Below are positions 8,604 to 20,593 of a DNA stretch of 64,000 nt, in pieces. Source of the stretch: Petunia secreta (lineage: Eukaryota > Streptophyta > Magnoliopsida > Solanales > Solanaceae); contig JARKIP010000065.1 in NCBI GenBank assembly GCA_029990175.1, positions 3,290,501 through 3,354,500 of the forward strand. The letters are read 5' to 3'. Within the stretch, counting starts at the first letter, position 1. Each line of letters begins with the position of its first letter. Under the pieces are notes generated by a model. That model was not told where the DNA came from. It saw nothing but the letters and a program-made list of their open reading frames with translations, and ran no database searches. Made by a program: the position numbers and the translations under genes.

Positions 8604-11378
8604 TCAGTTTTTGGGGCTACGATCAGAACCCGACGCACCAACTCCTTCAATTCTGTCATCGTCCCCCGAATTCTCGCCGTCATCTTCATCTTCGTCCTCA
8701 TCTTCACCTTCAGAATCCTCAGGAGAAAGATTCAGTATTTGTCTTACTCCGCGAACAGCGCTCTTTGTCTTCTGCAACATCTCCTCGACGTTGATCTGCA
8801 TAGCCAGGACCTGCCCAAGCAGTGAACGCTTAGCTTCGAGCACATCGAGCTTTGCTTTGATTTCAGATTGATCATGAAGGTTTGCCAAGTCCTTAAGATA
8901 ATGCAATTTGAGCACTCATCGACTGGGCAACCTGATCCTTAGCAGCTTGAAGCTCAGCTCTGGCCCTAGCACATTCTTCGTTAGCTCTTTGCAGATCCAT
9001 CTAAAGAGATCCACGATCATCAATAGCTCTGTTCAGCAAAGCCTTGCATTCTTCGAGTAGAATCTCCAGACCCTGGGCAGAACGTGTGAACCCCTCTTTC
9101 TCTTCAGAAAGAAGGTCCTTCTCCTTGGAGAGTTCGTTAATCCGCTCAATGCACTCATTGTTAATTTCAGTCAATCGATTGACTTCACCCCCAAGGAGAC
9201 CACACTGCTCTGCCAGGATCTTGTTCTCCTTCAGAGCATCCAGCAGCTCTTTCTTCACTTCGAGTACTTGATCGACATTGTTGATCCTGGAGCGGAACAT
9301 CAGTTCAGCAGACATCATACTTGACTGGAGAAACAAAAGAAACAAAGTTAGAAGTATGAAGTCAAATTACTTCCAAACATAAGTGGAAAACACTTACCCA
9401 GGCAGAATCTGCGGCGATTGCAAAAGCCAACTCCTCGTCACTCATCTCCCTCATTGTCCATTCCTCTCGGGGGCCAATGAGTGAAGAGACAGCCTTGGCT
9501 AAACTGCCCAGCCTGGATATAAAGTTGACGTCAGGGGATAGTCTCATGGTATGCTTCCTCTCGCAGTACTTCGGTTCCCAAGCCTGTTCAGAGGGGTAGT
9601 TTGGACTAAACTTGTAGCGTACACCCCTAATGTCCTTTAATCCGGTCTAACCGTCGATGACTGAACGCCAAATAAGCCTTGTTGTTGATAAGGTGGAGTC
9701 ACCCTTCACTCCAGGATCTATCATGTCACACTCGCGAAGACCAACAGGCGTCACCCCCTCAGTGGCCACATTTTCCAGGTCCTCGAAACAAAAGACACAA
9801 GGACCTCGGCCACATTCTTCTTCTTCTTGTTCTTTTTCTTCACCTACTTTTCCTTTCCCTTTTTCCGCACGGGAAGGATCCGCCTTCACCCTGTCATCAA
9901 CTCGGGAACTCCTCTCCGGAGTACGGGCAGCCTCTTCCTCAACCTTCCTCTTATCACTCCGAAGATAATGTTTTCGTACAAGGGGTTCAACCATTTCAGT
10001 CTCAGCATCTGAAATGTCAATTACCTCCTTGTCAAAACCCTCTCCCTGTGCAGACTCGGGGACTTCGGCAGCGGTCTTGGCATTCTCTCCTACAGACTCT
10101 GGTACATTGGCTTTGGGCGAAGACTCACCTCCAGCAGCTAAGGTCTGCCCGACAGCAACATAAGTCTTACGATCAGACTTCTTCCGTGCTCCGCCCTTAC
10201 CTTGGCCCTTCTTCTTCCTCTTCAAGGAACCAAGACCACTGGATAATAGCTTCTCGCCACCTTCCCTGCCGTGCAGTGCCTCTGCTGAAGCCAGTATAGA
10301 TGCGACTTCGGCATCAGGATCAGCAGTAGATCCAGAAGGCACGGCCTGAGAAGGAGGAGCAGGGAAAAAGTCCCCTTGAGTGCCCAGACCTGCAAAAAAG
10401 CAGAATGGTCAGACATAACGAAAATACAAATGAAAGAAATGGCTAGGAAAATAGAAAATTCTCACCGTGAGTCTTCACGGTCAAATTCTTCTGTGCAGCA
10501 AAATACGCCCATTCTCTCCTCTCAGGAGAAAACTCCTTCAAGATCGCCTCGACCCACGCCATCAGCTCATCGACGGATATGAGCTCGTCGTAGGGTCGCT
10601 TGGCCGCTACAAAAAGGAATCAAAGGGATAAGCGAACAAAAAAGAGAAGAGGAAGCACAAAAAACTCAAAAGGATACTCGGGGACTTACGCTTCTTGTTC
10701 CAAACTTCGGGAAGATAGGTCTTAGAGTTGAAGGAGAAGGCCGTGGTGCGCACGAACACGTACAGGTGTAACCAACCCCGGTCACTTGTGTCCTCAGAAC
10801 TGCACACCAAACCCTTGCTCCCGCGCATCCTGGCATTCACAAAAACCGTCTTTAAAAATTTGTATACTGTACAAAGAAATAAAATGTTCATATCCAAAAA
10901 CTTGGTCGGTTTCTGCCGCAAACCAATCCAAGAGCGTAATTATCCTATACACGCTAAGGCACAGCTGCCCTGGGCAGAGTAAGTATTCCCTGTACAGCCT
11001 CTCAAGCACCGGATGCAGGGGTAATTTACATCCAACTATAAAAGGGTAGGTGCACATAGCTGTCCACCCAGCCCTATGTGAAGTAATCTTCTCCTCTTCA
11101 GAGACCGGCAAGAGGGGGATACTCTTGTCCCAGTTGCAGTCCATTCTGACCCGTGGGATCAGCTCCGGTATGATCCCAGACTTAAATCTATACGTCGGCC
11201 AGTTGCGTATATCTCCATAGTTGCTGGAAGCTTTAATATTGCAATCCTTTTCCAGTTCACCCCACTTCTTAGGGATGATCTCCGCAGCAGTGGCCTGAGT
11301 AGTCCTAGGCCTGGGAGTGGCGGCCGAAGAACTACCAGCTGCATCCATATTTTGGTTTTTCCTAGCTCTTGAAGACAT
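8604..11378 (-). pseudogene. Antisense spliced gene inside the Tat element (putative gypsy-type transposon protein)
   Basis: Minus-strand exons with GT-AG junctions can be traced: 11378-10690, 10606-10466, 10389-9398 and 9324 down to about 8604. Donors read GTAAGT, GTGAGA and GTAAGT; acceptors read TTTTTGTAG, TTTTTTGCAG and CTCCAG. Exon 1 (ATG at 11378) has an Ala/Thr-rich start, then a globular domain with CTYPFIVGCKLPLHPVLERL. That domain resembles the family annotated in plants as putative gypsy-type transposon protein (the Pfam Transposase_28 group, from memory). Exon 3 is charged and Lys/Glu-rich; exon 4 is a coiled coil; the tail is acidic (EDEDEDEDDGEN). Breaks: a frameshift near 10860 and stops at 9647 and 9001. 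Such extra antisense frames are known in Tat elements; their role is unknown. Confidence 0.7.
9001..9324 (-). other. Coiled-coil exon of the antisense gene
   Basis: It encodes about 108 residues of almost continuous heptad pattern (VKKELLDALKENKILAEQ, INELSKEKDLLSEEKEGF), with no helix breakers in the core. It starts at a splice acceptor (9326-9325) and ends at TAG (9001-9003). Beyond it the same pattern continues to the acidic tail at 8604, suggesting the stop is a recent lesion. Confidence 0.6.
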
Positions 11379-11916
11379 AATTCCAGAAGAATTGAAAAGT
11401 TCGAAAGAAAAGTTGAAGGATGTTCAAAGAATTCTCAAGATTTAGCAGAAAGAAAATGAAAGCAAGTAAAAAAGGTTTCTCACTCAACAAACCCCTATTT
11501 ATAAAGAGCAGAAATTCGGCCCATCGAGTTCCCTCGAGACACGTGGAGACTATCCAAGAGGCCACGACCAGATCCAACTGTCAAAAGAAGAAGTAGGTTT
11601 CACCGACTTTCGAAGTGTCATCATTACCCTGAAGTGCAGCGGTCACCTCGCGATCAGCAGTCGACGTGTGCACGTGATTGAGGCGGTTAAAATCATTATT
11701 TTTACCCTTGGGAAGCGCAGTAGTCACTTCGAAGCAGGCTGCAGACGCGCAGACGTGCCAGCTGCAATTACTTTTTACTGCGCACGTCATAGGGATTTGT
11801 CACGTAGCTGATAAGATATGGACGTCACCTAGGTTCGTCATGCAAAGATTGGATTTTGTAAAATAAAAATTCCCGCTAAAATTTACATCCACTCCTCGAA
11901 AAGATACTCTGCTCGA
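11379..11916. other. Region between the antisense gene and the 3' LTR
   Basis: It holds the presumed promoter and leader of the antisense gene (TATTTATAAAGAG read leftward near 11495-11507 is the best TATA-like word), then GC-richer DNA with two related GAAGTGCAGCGGTCAC-like and GAAGCGCAGTAGTCAC-like stretches (about 11630, 11715). No sense coding signal is seen. Confidence 0.4.
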
Positions 11917-11933
11917 GAAGTGCGGGGACTATA
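11917..11933 (+). promoter_or_regulatory. Polypurine tract of the Tat element
   Basis: GAAGTGCGGGGACTATA immediately precedes the 3' LTR and is the expected plus-strand primer site. It is purine-rich but not pure. Confidence 0.6.
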
Positions 11934-12595
11934 TGTATTGGATAAAAACTAGTATCACCTAAAAAGGTGACACGTGTCTGCTATGTGGCACGGACAGAGA
12001 TTCACCCGATCCAATGGACAGATAACCAGCCAGGTGGTTATCACGAGCAGCAGCAATGTAACGCCTGATCAGTCAACACGATCTGAATGAGCAATTATTA
12101 ACCTGATCATGTGCGATTACTCAATAAATGGTCTTAAAAGTAATAATTATAATCCAACGGTTACATATCCAAACGGATACGTGCCCAGCGGTTACAAGAC
12201 TCAACGGACGCCTATCAGACCTATAAAGAGCACTCGACCTAAACCATTGTAACACAACTTTACTTCTTGTCTACAAGATCAATAAGAATACTCTCGCTTA
12301 CTCTTGTGCAAACACTGTTCCTTGCTTGCATTCGTTGAATACTTTGCTCTCTAGTCTTCTAGTACGATCAGCAACATGGAACTCTCACCGGGGTCAAGTG
12401 ATCCAACACGGTTACCTCTGTCTATTTTTACTAACGCTCTAATTTTATTCATTTTTGAGTATATCTTGTTTCTTATTCGATAATCTAACAGTTAACGCAA
12501 TTCCTTATTTGAACTCTTAATCTAAATTATTGATCGTGACTCCGCAGATACAAATTTAATTGTTAATTGGCCTAAAAACGGATTTAGGTTAAACA
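11934..12595 (+). repeat. Tat element 3' LTR
   Basis: It matches 1378-2033 from TGTATTGG to GGTTAAACA. It is followed directly by TACAC (12596-12600), the copy of the five bases before the 5' LTR, and then by the resumed LTR of element 1. Confidence 0.92.
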
Positions 12596-12600
12596 TACAC

Positions 12601-14737
12601 AAAACATAACGTCACATTCAAACAATAATCAGCAACCGATGCAATGAAATGTGATGGATGGAGTATGATGCAATGGGGTCACATGTGCCCAAATATCGGA
12701 TAACCCTCATCGGTGCGACACATTCATCTCCACCGTGGGATACATAACTTTATATAAACTTGCCCCGGATCTTGACACTCATTGATTTCGGCGGTATACT
12801 ATACAACTAAAGCGGAATACTCTTGCTTATGGAGCGGTATACACCTGCTCCTGGGGTGGATTGCTCCTGCCCCCGATATGATGCGGAATGGCGGGGCAGA
12901 ATACTCCTGCTCCTATGCCAATTCTTAGACATGAATATATGGTATCCAATGCCACACAATTAAAATTATCACATAATAAGTAAGCCATGATATCCTATAA
13001 GGATTTCGAACCTAGCAGAATAGTTCTATCTTCCAATTATTATTCATAATTATACCTGAACTTCCCTTTTCAATTCAATACTAGACTTATAGTTCAACAA
13101 TATGTATTCCTAATTGTAATGGAGCTTCTATCCTCAATATAACACTCATACATCGTAGCTAAACAATTCTAAGTTCATATGTTGAACAAAATGATTCTAT
13201 TCTTGGCTCCACACCAAGCCCAATATAAAACATCTACCGTAAAGCTGCATATCTCAAACGATTGATAGTTTATTCAATAAATATCCATAATCCAATCTAA
13301 ACCTTTATGTTCTTTTCATAACCTTAGATTTAGAGCTCCTCAATAAACATTCATAACAACATAACTCTCTTATCCTTAACTCGATGGTAAATACAGAACA
13401 TCCTGATACCAACTACCAAATAAACAGAACACGCCACGCTATAACTGGATTATCATACTCCGAATTACGAAGTAAACATAGAAAACACTTACCAATCTAA
13501 TAAATAGTTATTCAAAACCTCTGGCATAGTAAGTCCGCCTTTTGGACAGCTACGCATCTAAGGATATGTGCGTAGAATATCCATAAAGGTCGAAGGCCGT
13601 CAAAGAAAGGATGAAACCACTTACCTTTTAGGCTTCTTTCCTTCTCGACGCCTCTTGGAATCACTTTCCTCTAAGCCAAAGAAGATAAATTGCATATATG
13701 AGCGCGTACGACCTGGATATTCAACTATTAGTCGGAGATGGAAAAAAATTATGAAAATGCCCCTAGGCCGGGCTTAGCCGAACTCCCATAAATTTTATAT
13801 TTCCTGTCTCTTCCTACTCTCACAAGTCCAAATACGCTATTGAATTGCATTTTTGAGTTCAATTCGACCCATTTCCCCAATTTCATAAACTTAGGGTTCT
13901 AACCCCAGTTTTCTTCAACCCAACTCATGAAATTCACTCTATAATCCTTGAATTAACATAATCAAAAGATATAGGGATGATACCTGGTGATTATAAATGA
14001 TTTGGTACAAAAATTGTAGCTTGGAACCGTTTGGAATTGAGACAGAAATCAAATCAGCCGACATGGTTCATTTTAATCCTCTAAAACAGCGTATCGCGCC
14101 ACTCAAGGCGCCGTCGCGCAACCCCTTCGTTGCGATCGCGTTCACAGGGACGTGTTCGCGCTTTGCGCCTGTAGAAACAAGTGCGCACACGCCCCCATGC
14201 ACGCAATCGCGCATGCCTGCCCCAATGGTGCAGAATTCTGCACCAGCACCTGTTAGTGCTGTGATTTGGGTCCGAATGTGACCCTACTAGGCTCGGAAAG
14301 ACCTTAAAATTTTTAAAACAAGTCATACAACACTTGTGTGACCTACTCGCGAAGACGGATCCTAAACTGAATCTCCAGAACTAAAGATGTGGGTCCTATG
14401 GGAAGAGGTCGATTTCTTGACTTTCGAAGCTTTAGTGAAAACTATCCGAATGACCTTGGATTTCACTTCTGAAAGTTCCTACAGGTTACAAATAATCATA
14501 CGAACCTAACACAACCTTTGGATTTTGAATCAGAGTTGTTTACTCAAATCGAGCTCAGAAACCTCTTTTAAGCGTTACCGATAACCAAGACGGAAATCTT
14601 CCCTGAAAACCTACCAAACGAGGTCTGAATAAGCTCAAACTTTGCAGTCAGGTCCTAATGGATCTTACAGAGTTTTTAAGACTATCGGCAAACTAGTTAA
14701 AGTCCTAACTCCCGAAACGAGTGGCCAAGAGCGTTCA
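12601..14737 (-). repeat. Element 1 3' LTR, second piece
   Basis: It resumes exactly where the first piece stopped (ACACAAAACATAA, compare 18430 in the 5' LTR) and ends at the internal boundary GAGCGTTCA. Positions 12785-12930 hold a degenerate form of the hairpin-repeat array (GCGGAATACTC words). Read on the minus strand the LTR starts at 14737 with TGAACG. Together the pieces make about 2.77 kb, like the 5' LTR. Confidence 0.88.
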
Positions 14738-16350
14738 TTTTCCTCCACTTAGACTCCCATTCACCCTCGAACGAGCTTGAGTGTAAAGCAAAATTCACAT
14801 AGATAATAAGAGAACTTGCACGACCTGCATCAACTACTCCAAAAACATTATCTCATGATTATGGAATCAGAATTATAACACGCACACCGGTCTTTTAGAA
14901 TAAAATATATCTGGATGATATCATAACGCCATTGCCGGCTTATTTTGACTAAGCTGACCCTTCCTCGATCACAAGAGGAGAGTTCTACCTTTTCAAAAAA
15001 GACACATGGAAATCTGGATGGATTTACATAATTCCACCGATGGATCACCTCGTCGATATACTTTTCGATATAGAACTGGCCGATGAAGCTAAAAATTAGC
15101 TTATGCCTCGGCAATGCATTTAATATTAGCATTCAGAATTGGAGGAAGACTCCTCCACTTAGAGCATAAACTTGTATAGCTAATTTGAATAGGAATAGCC
15201 ATCCTCGCATAGTCTGCTAGACTAAGGAAGACTTAGCTAAAAATAAAATGCGGCTCAGACCTGAGCTACCAAATTACCCTCTAGAGTTTCTAAACAGCTG
15301 GAACTCTCGAGTTCACAACTCCATACCTCCACCATAAGCACCACCACCTGATGGATCACTTCACAGGTCAAATGATGCCTCTCACTACCCTTAGTAGCCT
15401 TGAAACACAATAATGTGCTTACCCCGCTACCTTGACACACACTCTGGCTCAACATAGGGAATATCACAAGCGGATACTGACCGCCCTAGCTCACTATTTC
15501 CAAAAGAAGAAGAGATGGAATTGGACTGAGGATAGGAATAATTAGAGCTTCAGGAAGCTCATCTTCTTATTTGCTTGGCTACCAGAGCTAGACTACTTCC
15601 GAGTCATGCTTGCTAGAGAATCACCATGGATCAATTAAACATTAAATGAGCTGATGGCATAGCATTCATGCCAATTCAACCTTTCAATGAGAAGGAAGCT
15701 CCAAAAATTCAACAAAAAATCCTTTTATAACCGAGACAAGCTGGCAGAATAAAAAGACTCTACTAGCGTCTTGAACCAAGGCGAGACACATAAATTAAAT
15801 TTTACTTACTAATCACTTTACACCGGAAGAAACAATGATAATTTCTGATGATGACAAATAAGAATCCCATCATTCTACCAACACTGAATTCCAAGGAGGG
15901 AGATAAACTAACTTGACCTAATAACAAAAGGTGGCATAAAAAGATGCCGAGGAGACAATACCAACACTCACTCCCAAATCCCTCACATTTAAACCAGCTA
16001 AGCAAGTGGGGTCTCACAAACCCCAGGAATAAAGTATACTAGAAGCTCAGTCTCTACCACAACAGATTCTTAATAAAAACAACATCCCAGGAAACTGTGG
16101 AAACATCATAAGACAAACGAATTCCAAATTGATCGTAAGAATCAAATCTTACTCACATATAAGGGAAAAAGAAATACCTGGGTCTACTACATTGAATGCC
16201 TTAGCATCCTGCCAGACTGACAGTTCATAGAACTGCCTCTATGGCTTAGCTGAGCCACTACCCTGATAATTACCTTCTAAAGAACCACTGCCACCATGCT
16301 CTCGACCCCTGTCGGATGGTGGCATATCTCTGGCTGATTGAGATCTAAAT
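14738..16350 (-). other. Element 1 internal 3' region without pol
   Basis: It begins with the polypurine tract (minus strand AGTGGAGGAAAA). It aligns with the matching part of element 2 (35779-37431 joined to 54329 onward), except that element 2 carries an extra pol fragment. No frame shows protease, RT, RNase H or integrase motifs. This is the segment where a Del/Tekay element would have pol. Confidence 0.65.
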
Positions 16351-17130
16351 GAAATCCCCTACGACAGTGCATGTGCCTGAGTCCGGGAAGATGGACGACT
16401 TCCTTCCTTCCGAAGTAAGGGGCAGTTTCCCCTAAGATGATGAGGCTCACGACAATGATAATACCTTTTGGCTAAAAATAGATATTGGATAGATTGTTGA
16501 TACCTATAAAGAGAAGAATGAGTCTGATCTTGACGGACTACTGGCGTACTTTGAGAATTACGTTCCACAAGCTAAGATAACCTGCAGGTGACCTCCCACG
16601 ATAGTCAGAATCCTTACCTCCAGAAGAGGTACCATGGTGCCCACCAGGGTCACGGGAATTCTTGCTCTCCCGCTCTGACTCTTCCGTCTCTAACTTAGGG
16701 TATCCCTCATACCTTTGAGCAATATCAACAACGTCAAATGAAATCCCGGCCTCAATCTCTCGAGCCATCCGGGACCTCAATGAAAGAGAAAGGTCATCAA
16801 TAAATCTTCGAACCTTCTCAGAAGGCTCATGGACTAGCTCTAGAGCATATCTAGCCAACCTAGAGAATTTAATCTCATATTTTAAAACCGACATGCTAAC
16901 ATGTCCAATCTACTCAAACTGGGGACACTTTTCATCTTGCTCGCTGCACGCAAGGAGTTTTTCCATGAATCTGTGAATTAGGCAAGCCCTGCCTAACTAA
17001 TAAAAGAGTGGTCTACCAATCCAAGGCTGGACCCTGGATCTGGAAAGCAGCATAATCAACACCATATTGCTCGAGATAACCAAGAGCCTGAAGGATACGC
17101 TGACATGGATTTAAAAATTCACGGGGATTA
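16350..17130 (-). pseudogene. Element 1 gag remnant
   Basis: The minus-strand frame 16894-16538 reads a Del/Tekay capsid end: EIKFSRLARYALELVHEP, then KVRRFIDDLSLSLRSRMARE. Element 3 has the homologous YELLFLEMSGYAPDLVQEP block at 60860-60925. The neighbouring frame 16568-16359 has a zinc knuckle reading YYHCREPHHLRGNC, in which the first Cys is Tyr, so metal binding is lost. Capsid and knuckle are in different frames. If an intact sibling exists, Gag would form particles in trans with pol supplied by a relative. Confidence 0.7.
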
Positions 17131-17781
17131 TATGATATATGGCCTTAGAGTATGAGAGGGTTCAACCGGGTGAAATAATGCACCGGTTTGGGCACTCAGA
17201 TCGAACTGTTACTTGGCTAGCTGAACAGCCAGAACAACTAAAGGCACAACACATGCTGCCTTTGAAACATAATTTACTGGGGCAACATCAAGGACTGGAA
17301 CAGGAGCTCCCTAAGCCAGAACATCTGCATCTACGACAATCTGATTAGCCACCTGGGGAATAGAAGGTTCCTGCGGTATCTGCACCGCCAAGATTCTCAT
17401 AAAAAACATCAAAGAGAGCCGGGGGAACCACAAGGCCCTGCTTCCCTTGCCCACTGCAAGCTGGCATATTTAGGGCCTTCGCAAGTGGATCATCAGCACA
17501 ATCCACAACTCTCAGGGCTTGGGTAGCGCTAGCCCAGGCTAGACTTCTTCATCCTGAAGCTCCTACCCTATGATAATTTGCCGCATAAGGGTTCACCACT
17601 ACTATGAAGGAATTAACAAAAATATTTAGCATCCCACAGAAAGACCGACACACGATTAGAAAAGTAGGAAGAGAAACTTCTTAAATGCCATCATAGCCTC
17701 TCGTTGATAAGTACGGACGTCTATGTACCCATTAGCGAGACTCTACGAGACACTGTCTTAGTCTGGATAGACTCTAAACCA
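17131..17781 (-). other. Element 1 leader and gag 5' part
   Basis: It aligns with 56050-56720 of element 2 but shows no long frame. The end nearest the LTR includes the conserved GGACGTC/CGTACTTATC-type leader, also present in element 3 near 60325-60350 (GGAGACGTCCGTACC). Confidence 0.5.
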
Positions 17782-17796
17782 GGAATAGCTACCAAC
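17782..17796 (-). promoter_or_regulatory. Decayed primer binding site of element 1
   Basis: On the minus strand GTTGGTA follows the LTR directly. The remaining bases of the initiator-methionine tRNA site, intact in element 2 (56722-56734) and element 3 (60260-60272), are altered here. Confidence 0.6.
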
Positions 17797-20588
17797 TGAC
17801 ACGGCCCAGATTTTTGGCTAGGGCGTGCAGGGACCCGACATCTTCCCTATACCCGTCGGGCGAACTCTTATCATTGAGTGAATGAAATGGACACCAACTA
17901 TCTTGACACAGACATCGAATAATCCAAAAGACGTGCTAATATATACAGATATAAAGAAAAGCTGTTTAGAAAGAGATACAACTGCCTACCCAATATATTA
18001 GGTTTAAGGCTATCCAGACTAGACATCTAAGAATACAAGAAAAAAAATATACATTTCTGGAAGGGAGAAAAATACAATCGATATAATTGAACTTAAACTG
18101 GTGGCCATCTTGAACAAAAGTTGGCTCACTCTGATAATTGAGGTTGACTTTGCTCCTCAATTACAATGGAAAACTAAATCTTGGAGCAAAGGTGCCGAAA
18201 TAAAATAAATAGACAAGAAACATAAAGAGGGTGAGTCTAAAGGACTTAGTAAGTGGGGTCTGGCTAGCAACCTCGAAGCTTAGGTAAGCTAGACAGGGAG
18301 AAGAGATAAGCAAATACTACCTAGAAATGTATAAGCAACTAGAAGTTAGTAAACAACTAAGGATGCAAGATGGCTAGGAACATAGAGATAATCTCAAACA
18401 TATCCATAACCAAATATACGTATCGCGTACACAAAACATAATGTCACATTTAAACAATAACCAGCAGCTAGTGCAATGAAATATGATAGATGTAGTATGA
18501 TGCAATGAGGTCACATGTGCCCAAATGTCTGATAATCCTCATCGATGGGACACACTCATCGCCACCGTGAGATACATAAATTTATATTAACCTTCTCCGA
18601 CTCTGGATACTTATCGAGTCTGGCGGTATAATATACAAGTAGAGCGGAATACTCCTGCTAATGGAGCGGTATACGCTTACTCTTGGGGTGGATACTCCTG
18701 CATTCGATATGACACGGAATGACGAGGTAGAATACTCCTGCTCCTACGCCAATGCTTAGCCATGAAGATGTGGTATGCAATGCCACATAATTCAAATGAT
18801 CACATAAAAAGTAAGCCTTGCGACCTTATAAGGATTTCAAACCTAGCAGAATACTTCTATCTTCAAATTACTATTCATAATCATACATGAACTTTCCTTC
18901 TCAATTCAATACTAGGCTTATAGTTCAACAATAGGTATTCATAACTGTAATGGAGATTCTATCCTCAATATAACACTCACGTATCGTAGCTAAACAAATC
19001 TAAGTTCACATGTCGAACAAAATGATTCTAGTCTTGGCTCTACACTGAGCCCAATGTTAAACGTCTACCATAAGGCTGCATATCTCAACGATAGACAATT
19101 TATTCAATCAATATCCATAGTAAAAGCTAAACCTTTATGTTCTATTCATAACCTTAGGTTTAGAGCTCCTCAATTAACATTTATAGCGACATAACTCTCT
19201 AATCCTTAACTCCACATTAAATACAAAATATTCGGATACCAACTACCAAATAAATAGAATATACCACGCTGATAATTGGAGTATCATACTCCCAATTATA
19301 CAATAAACACAGAACAACACTTAACAACCTAATAAATAGTTATTCACGAAGCTCTGGTATAATATGTACGCCTCTTTGGCAGCTACGCATGGGAAGAATA
19401 CGTGCGTAGAACATCCACAAAGGCGGAAGGCCGTCAAAGAAAGGATAAAACTACTTACATTTTAGTCTCGGGTTGAATCGACTACTGAATAGGCTCTTTG
19501 CCTTCTCGACGCCTCTTAGAATCACATTCCTCTAAGCCAAAGAAGAGAAATTGCATATAAGAACGTGCACGGACTGAATATTCAGCAATTAGTCAGAGAT
19601 GAAATAAATCTACGAAAATGCCCGTGGGTCGGGCTTAGCCAAATGCCTATAAAATTTATATTTTCGGACTCCTCATACTCTCATTAGTCCAAATACGCTA
19701 TTGAATTGCATTTTCGGTTTCAATTCGACCCATTTTCCCAATTTCATAAACTTAGGGTTCTAACCTCAATTCCCTTCAACCCAACTCATGAAATTCACAA
19801 AACAATTACTGATTTAATATAATCAAAAGATATAGGGATGGTACCTAGTGATTATCGATGATTTGGTACAAAAATTGTAGCTTGGAACCGTTTTGAATTG
19901 ATGGAATTGAGATAGAAATCAAATCAGCCAACATGGGTCATTTAAAACCCCTGAAAAGGCGCGTTCGTGCCACCCCTTTATGTCGATCGCATTACCAGGG
20001 ACATGTTCACGCTTTGGGGTTGAAAAAACAAGCACACACGTGCCCCCCGCATGCGATTACACAGGTCTACCTGGAAGGTGCAAAATTTTTCACTAGCACT
20101 CGCTGGTGCTGCAGCTTGGGTCCGAATATGACCTTACAAGGCTCGGAAAGACCTCAATTATTTTAAGCAGGTCATACAACACTTGTATGACATGCTCACA
20201 AAGACGGATCCTAAATCAGATCTTTGAAACTCAAGATGTGGGTCCCACAGGAAGAGATCAACTTCTTGACTTTCGGAGCTTTAGTGAAATTTATCTGAAC
20301 AACCTTGGATTTTACTTCTGAAAGTTCTCTCAGGTAAAAGATGATCATACAAACATAAGACAACCTTTGGATTATGAATAGTAGCGCACTTACTCAAATC
20401 GAGCTTAGAAACATCTTTTAGGCGTTACCGACAAATAAAACAGAAATCTTCCCTGAAAACCTACCAAACGAGATATGAATAAGCTCAAACTTTACAGTCA
20501 GGTCCTAATGGACCTTACTGAGCTTTTAAGACTGTCGACACATCAATCGGAATCCTAACTCCCAAAACGGCTGACCGAGGTCGTTTAA
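17797..20588 (-). repeat. Element 1 5' LTR
   Basis: A 2.79-kb LTR read leftward. It starts at 20588 (TTAAACGACC, a one-base change from the TGAAACGACC of element 2) and ends TGTCA at 17797. A degenerate hairpin-repeat array is at 18615-18765. It is followed by the duplicated target AAAAT (20589-20593). Confidence 0.88.
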
Positions 20589-20593
20589 AAAAT

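Larger units (their letters stand above)
1378..12595 (+). mobile_element. Tat-lineage Ty3/gypsy LTR retrotransposon, decayed
   Basis: An 11.2-kb element flanked by TACAC at 1373-1377 and 12596-12600. LTRs of 656 and 662 bp begin TGTATTGG and end GGTTAAACA. Internal order: primer site, gag, aspartic protease, RT, RNase H, second archaeal-type RNase H, integrase, then a long 3' region with a tRNA-like sequence and an antisense spliced gene. The dual RNase H, the DxGSS protease motif and the antisense gene are hallmarks of the Tat group in plants. Every coding domain is interrupted by stops or frameshifts, so this copy cannot make functional enzymes. Confidence 0.92.
745..20588 (-). mobile_element. 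Element 1: pol-less Del/Tekay-like LTR retrotransposon with a nested insertion
   Basis: Two long terminal repeats in the same orientation bound this element: 3' LTR 745-14737 (interrupted) and 5' LTR 17797-20588. On the minus strand the LTR starts TGAA (here decayed to TTAA) and ends GTGTCA. The flanking duplication AAAAT is at 740-744 and 20589-20593. The internal region is only about 3.1 kb (14738-17796), with gag homology and a degenerate zinc knuckle but no protease, RT, RNase H or integrase. It matches element 2 in layout, so it appears to be a copy of an internally deleted, non-autonomous family rather than a one-off deletion. The Tat element at 1378-12595 sits in its 3' LTR. Confidence 0.85.

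Noticed and set aside
8604..10342. Plus-strand Ser/Pro-rich frames in this interval
   Set aside because: They are mirror images of the acidic and Lys/Glu-rich exons of the antisense gene and do not respect its splice sites.
14081..14326. Arg/Cys-rich minus-strand frame in the GC-rich patch
   Set aside because: It lies in the element 1 3' LTR; the homologous region of the 5' LTR (19930-20170) does not keep the frame.
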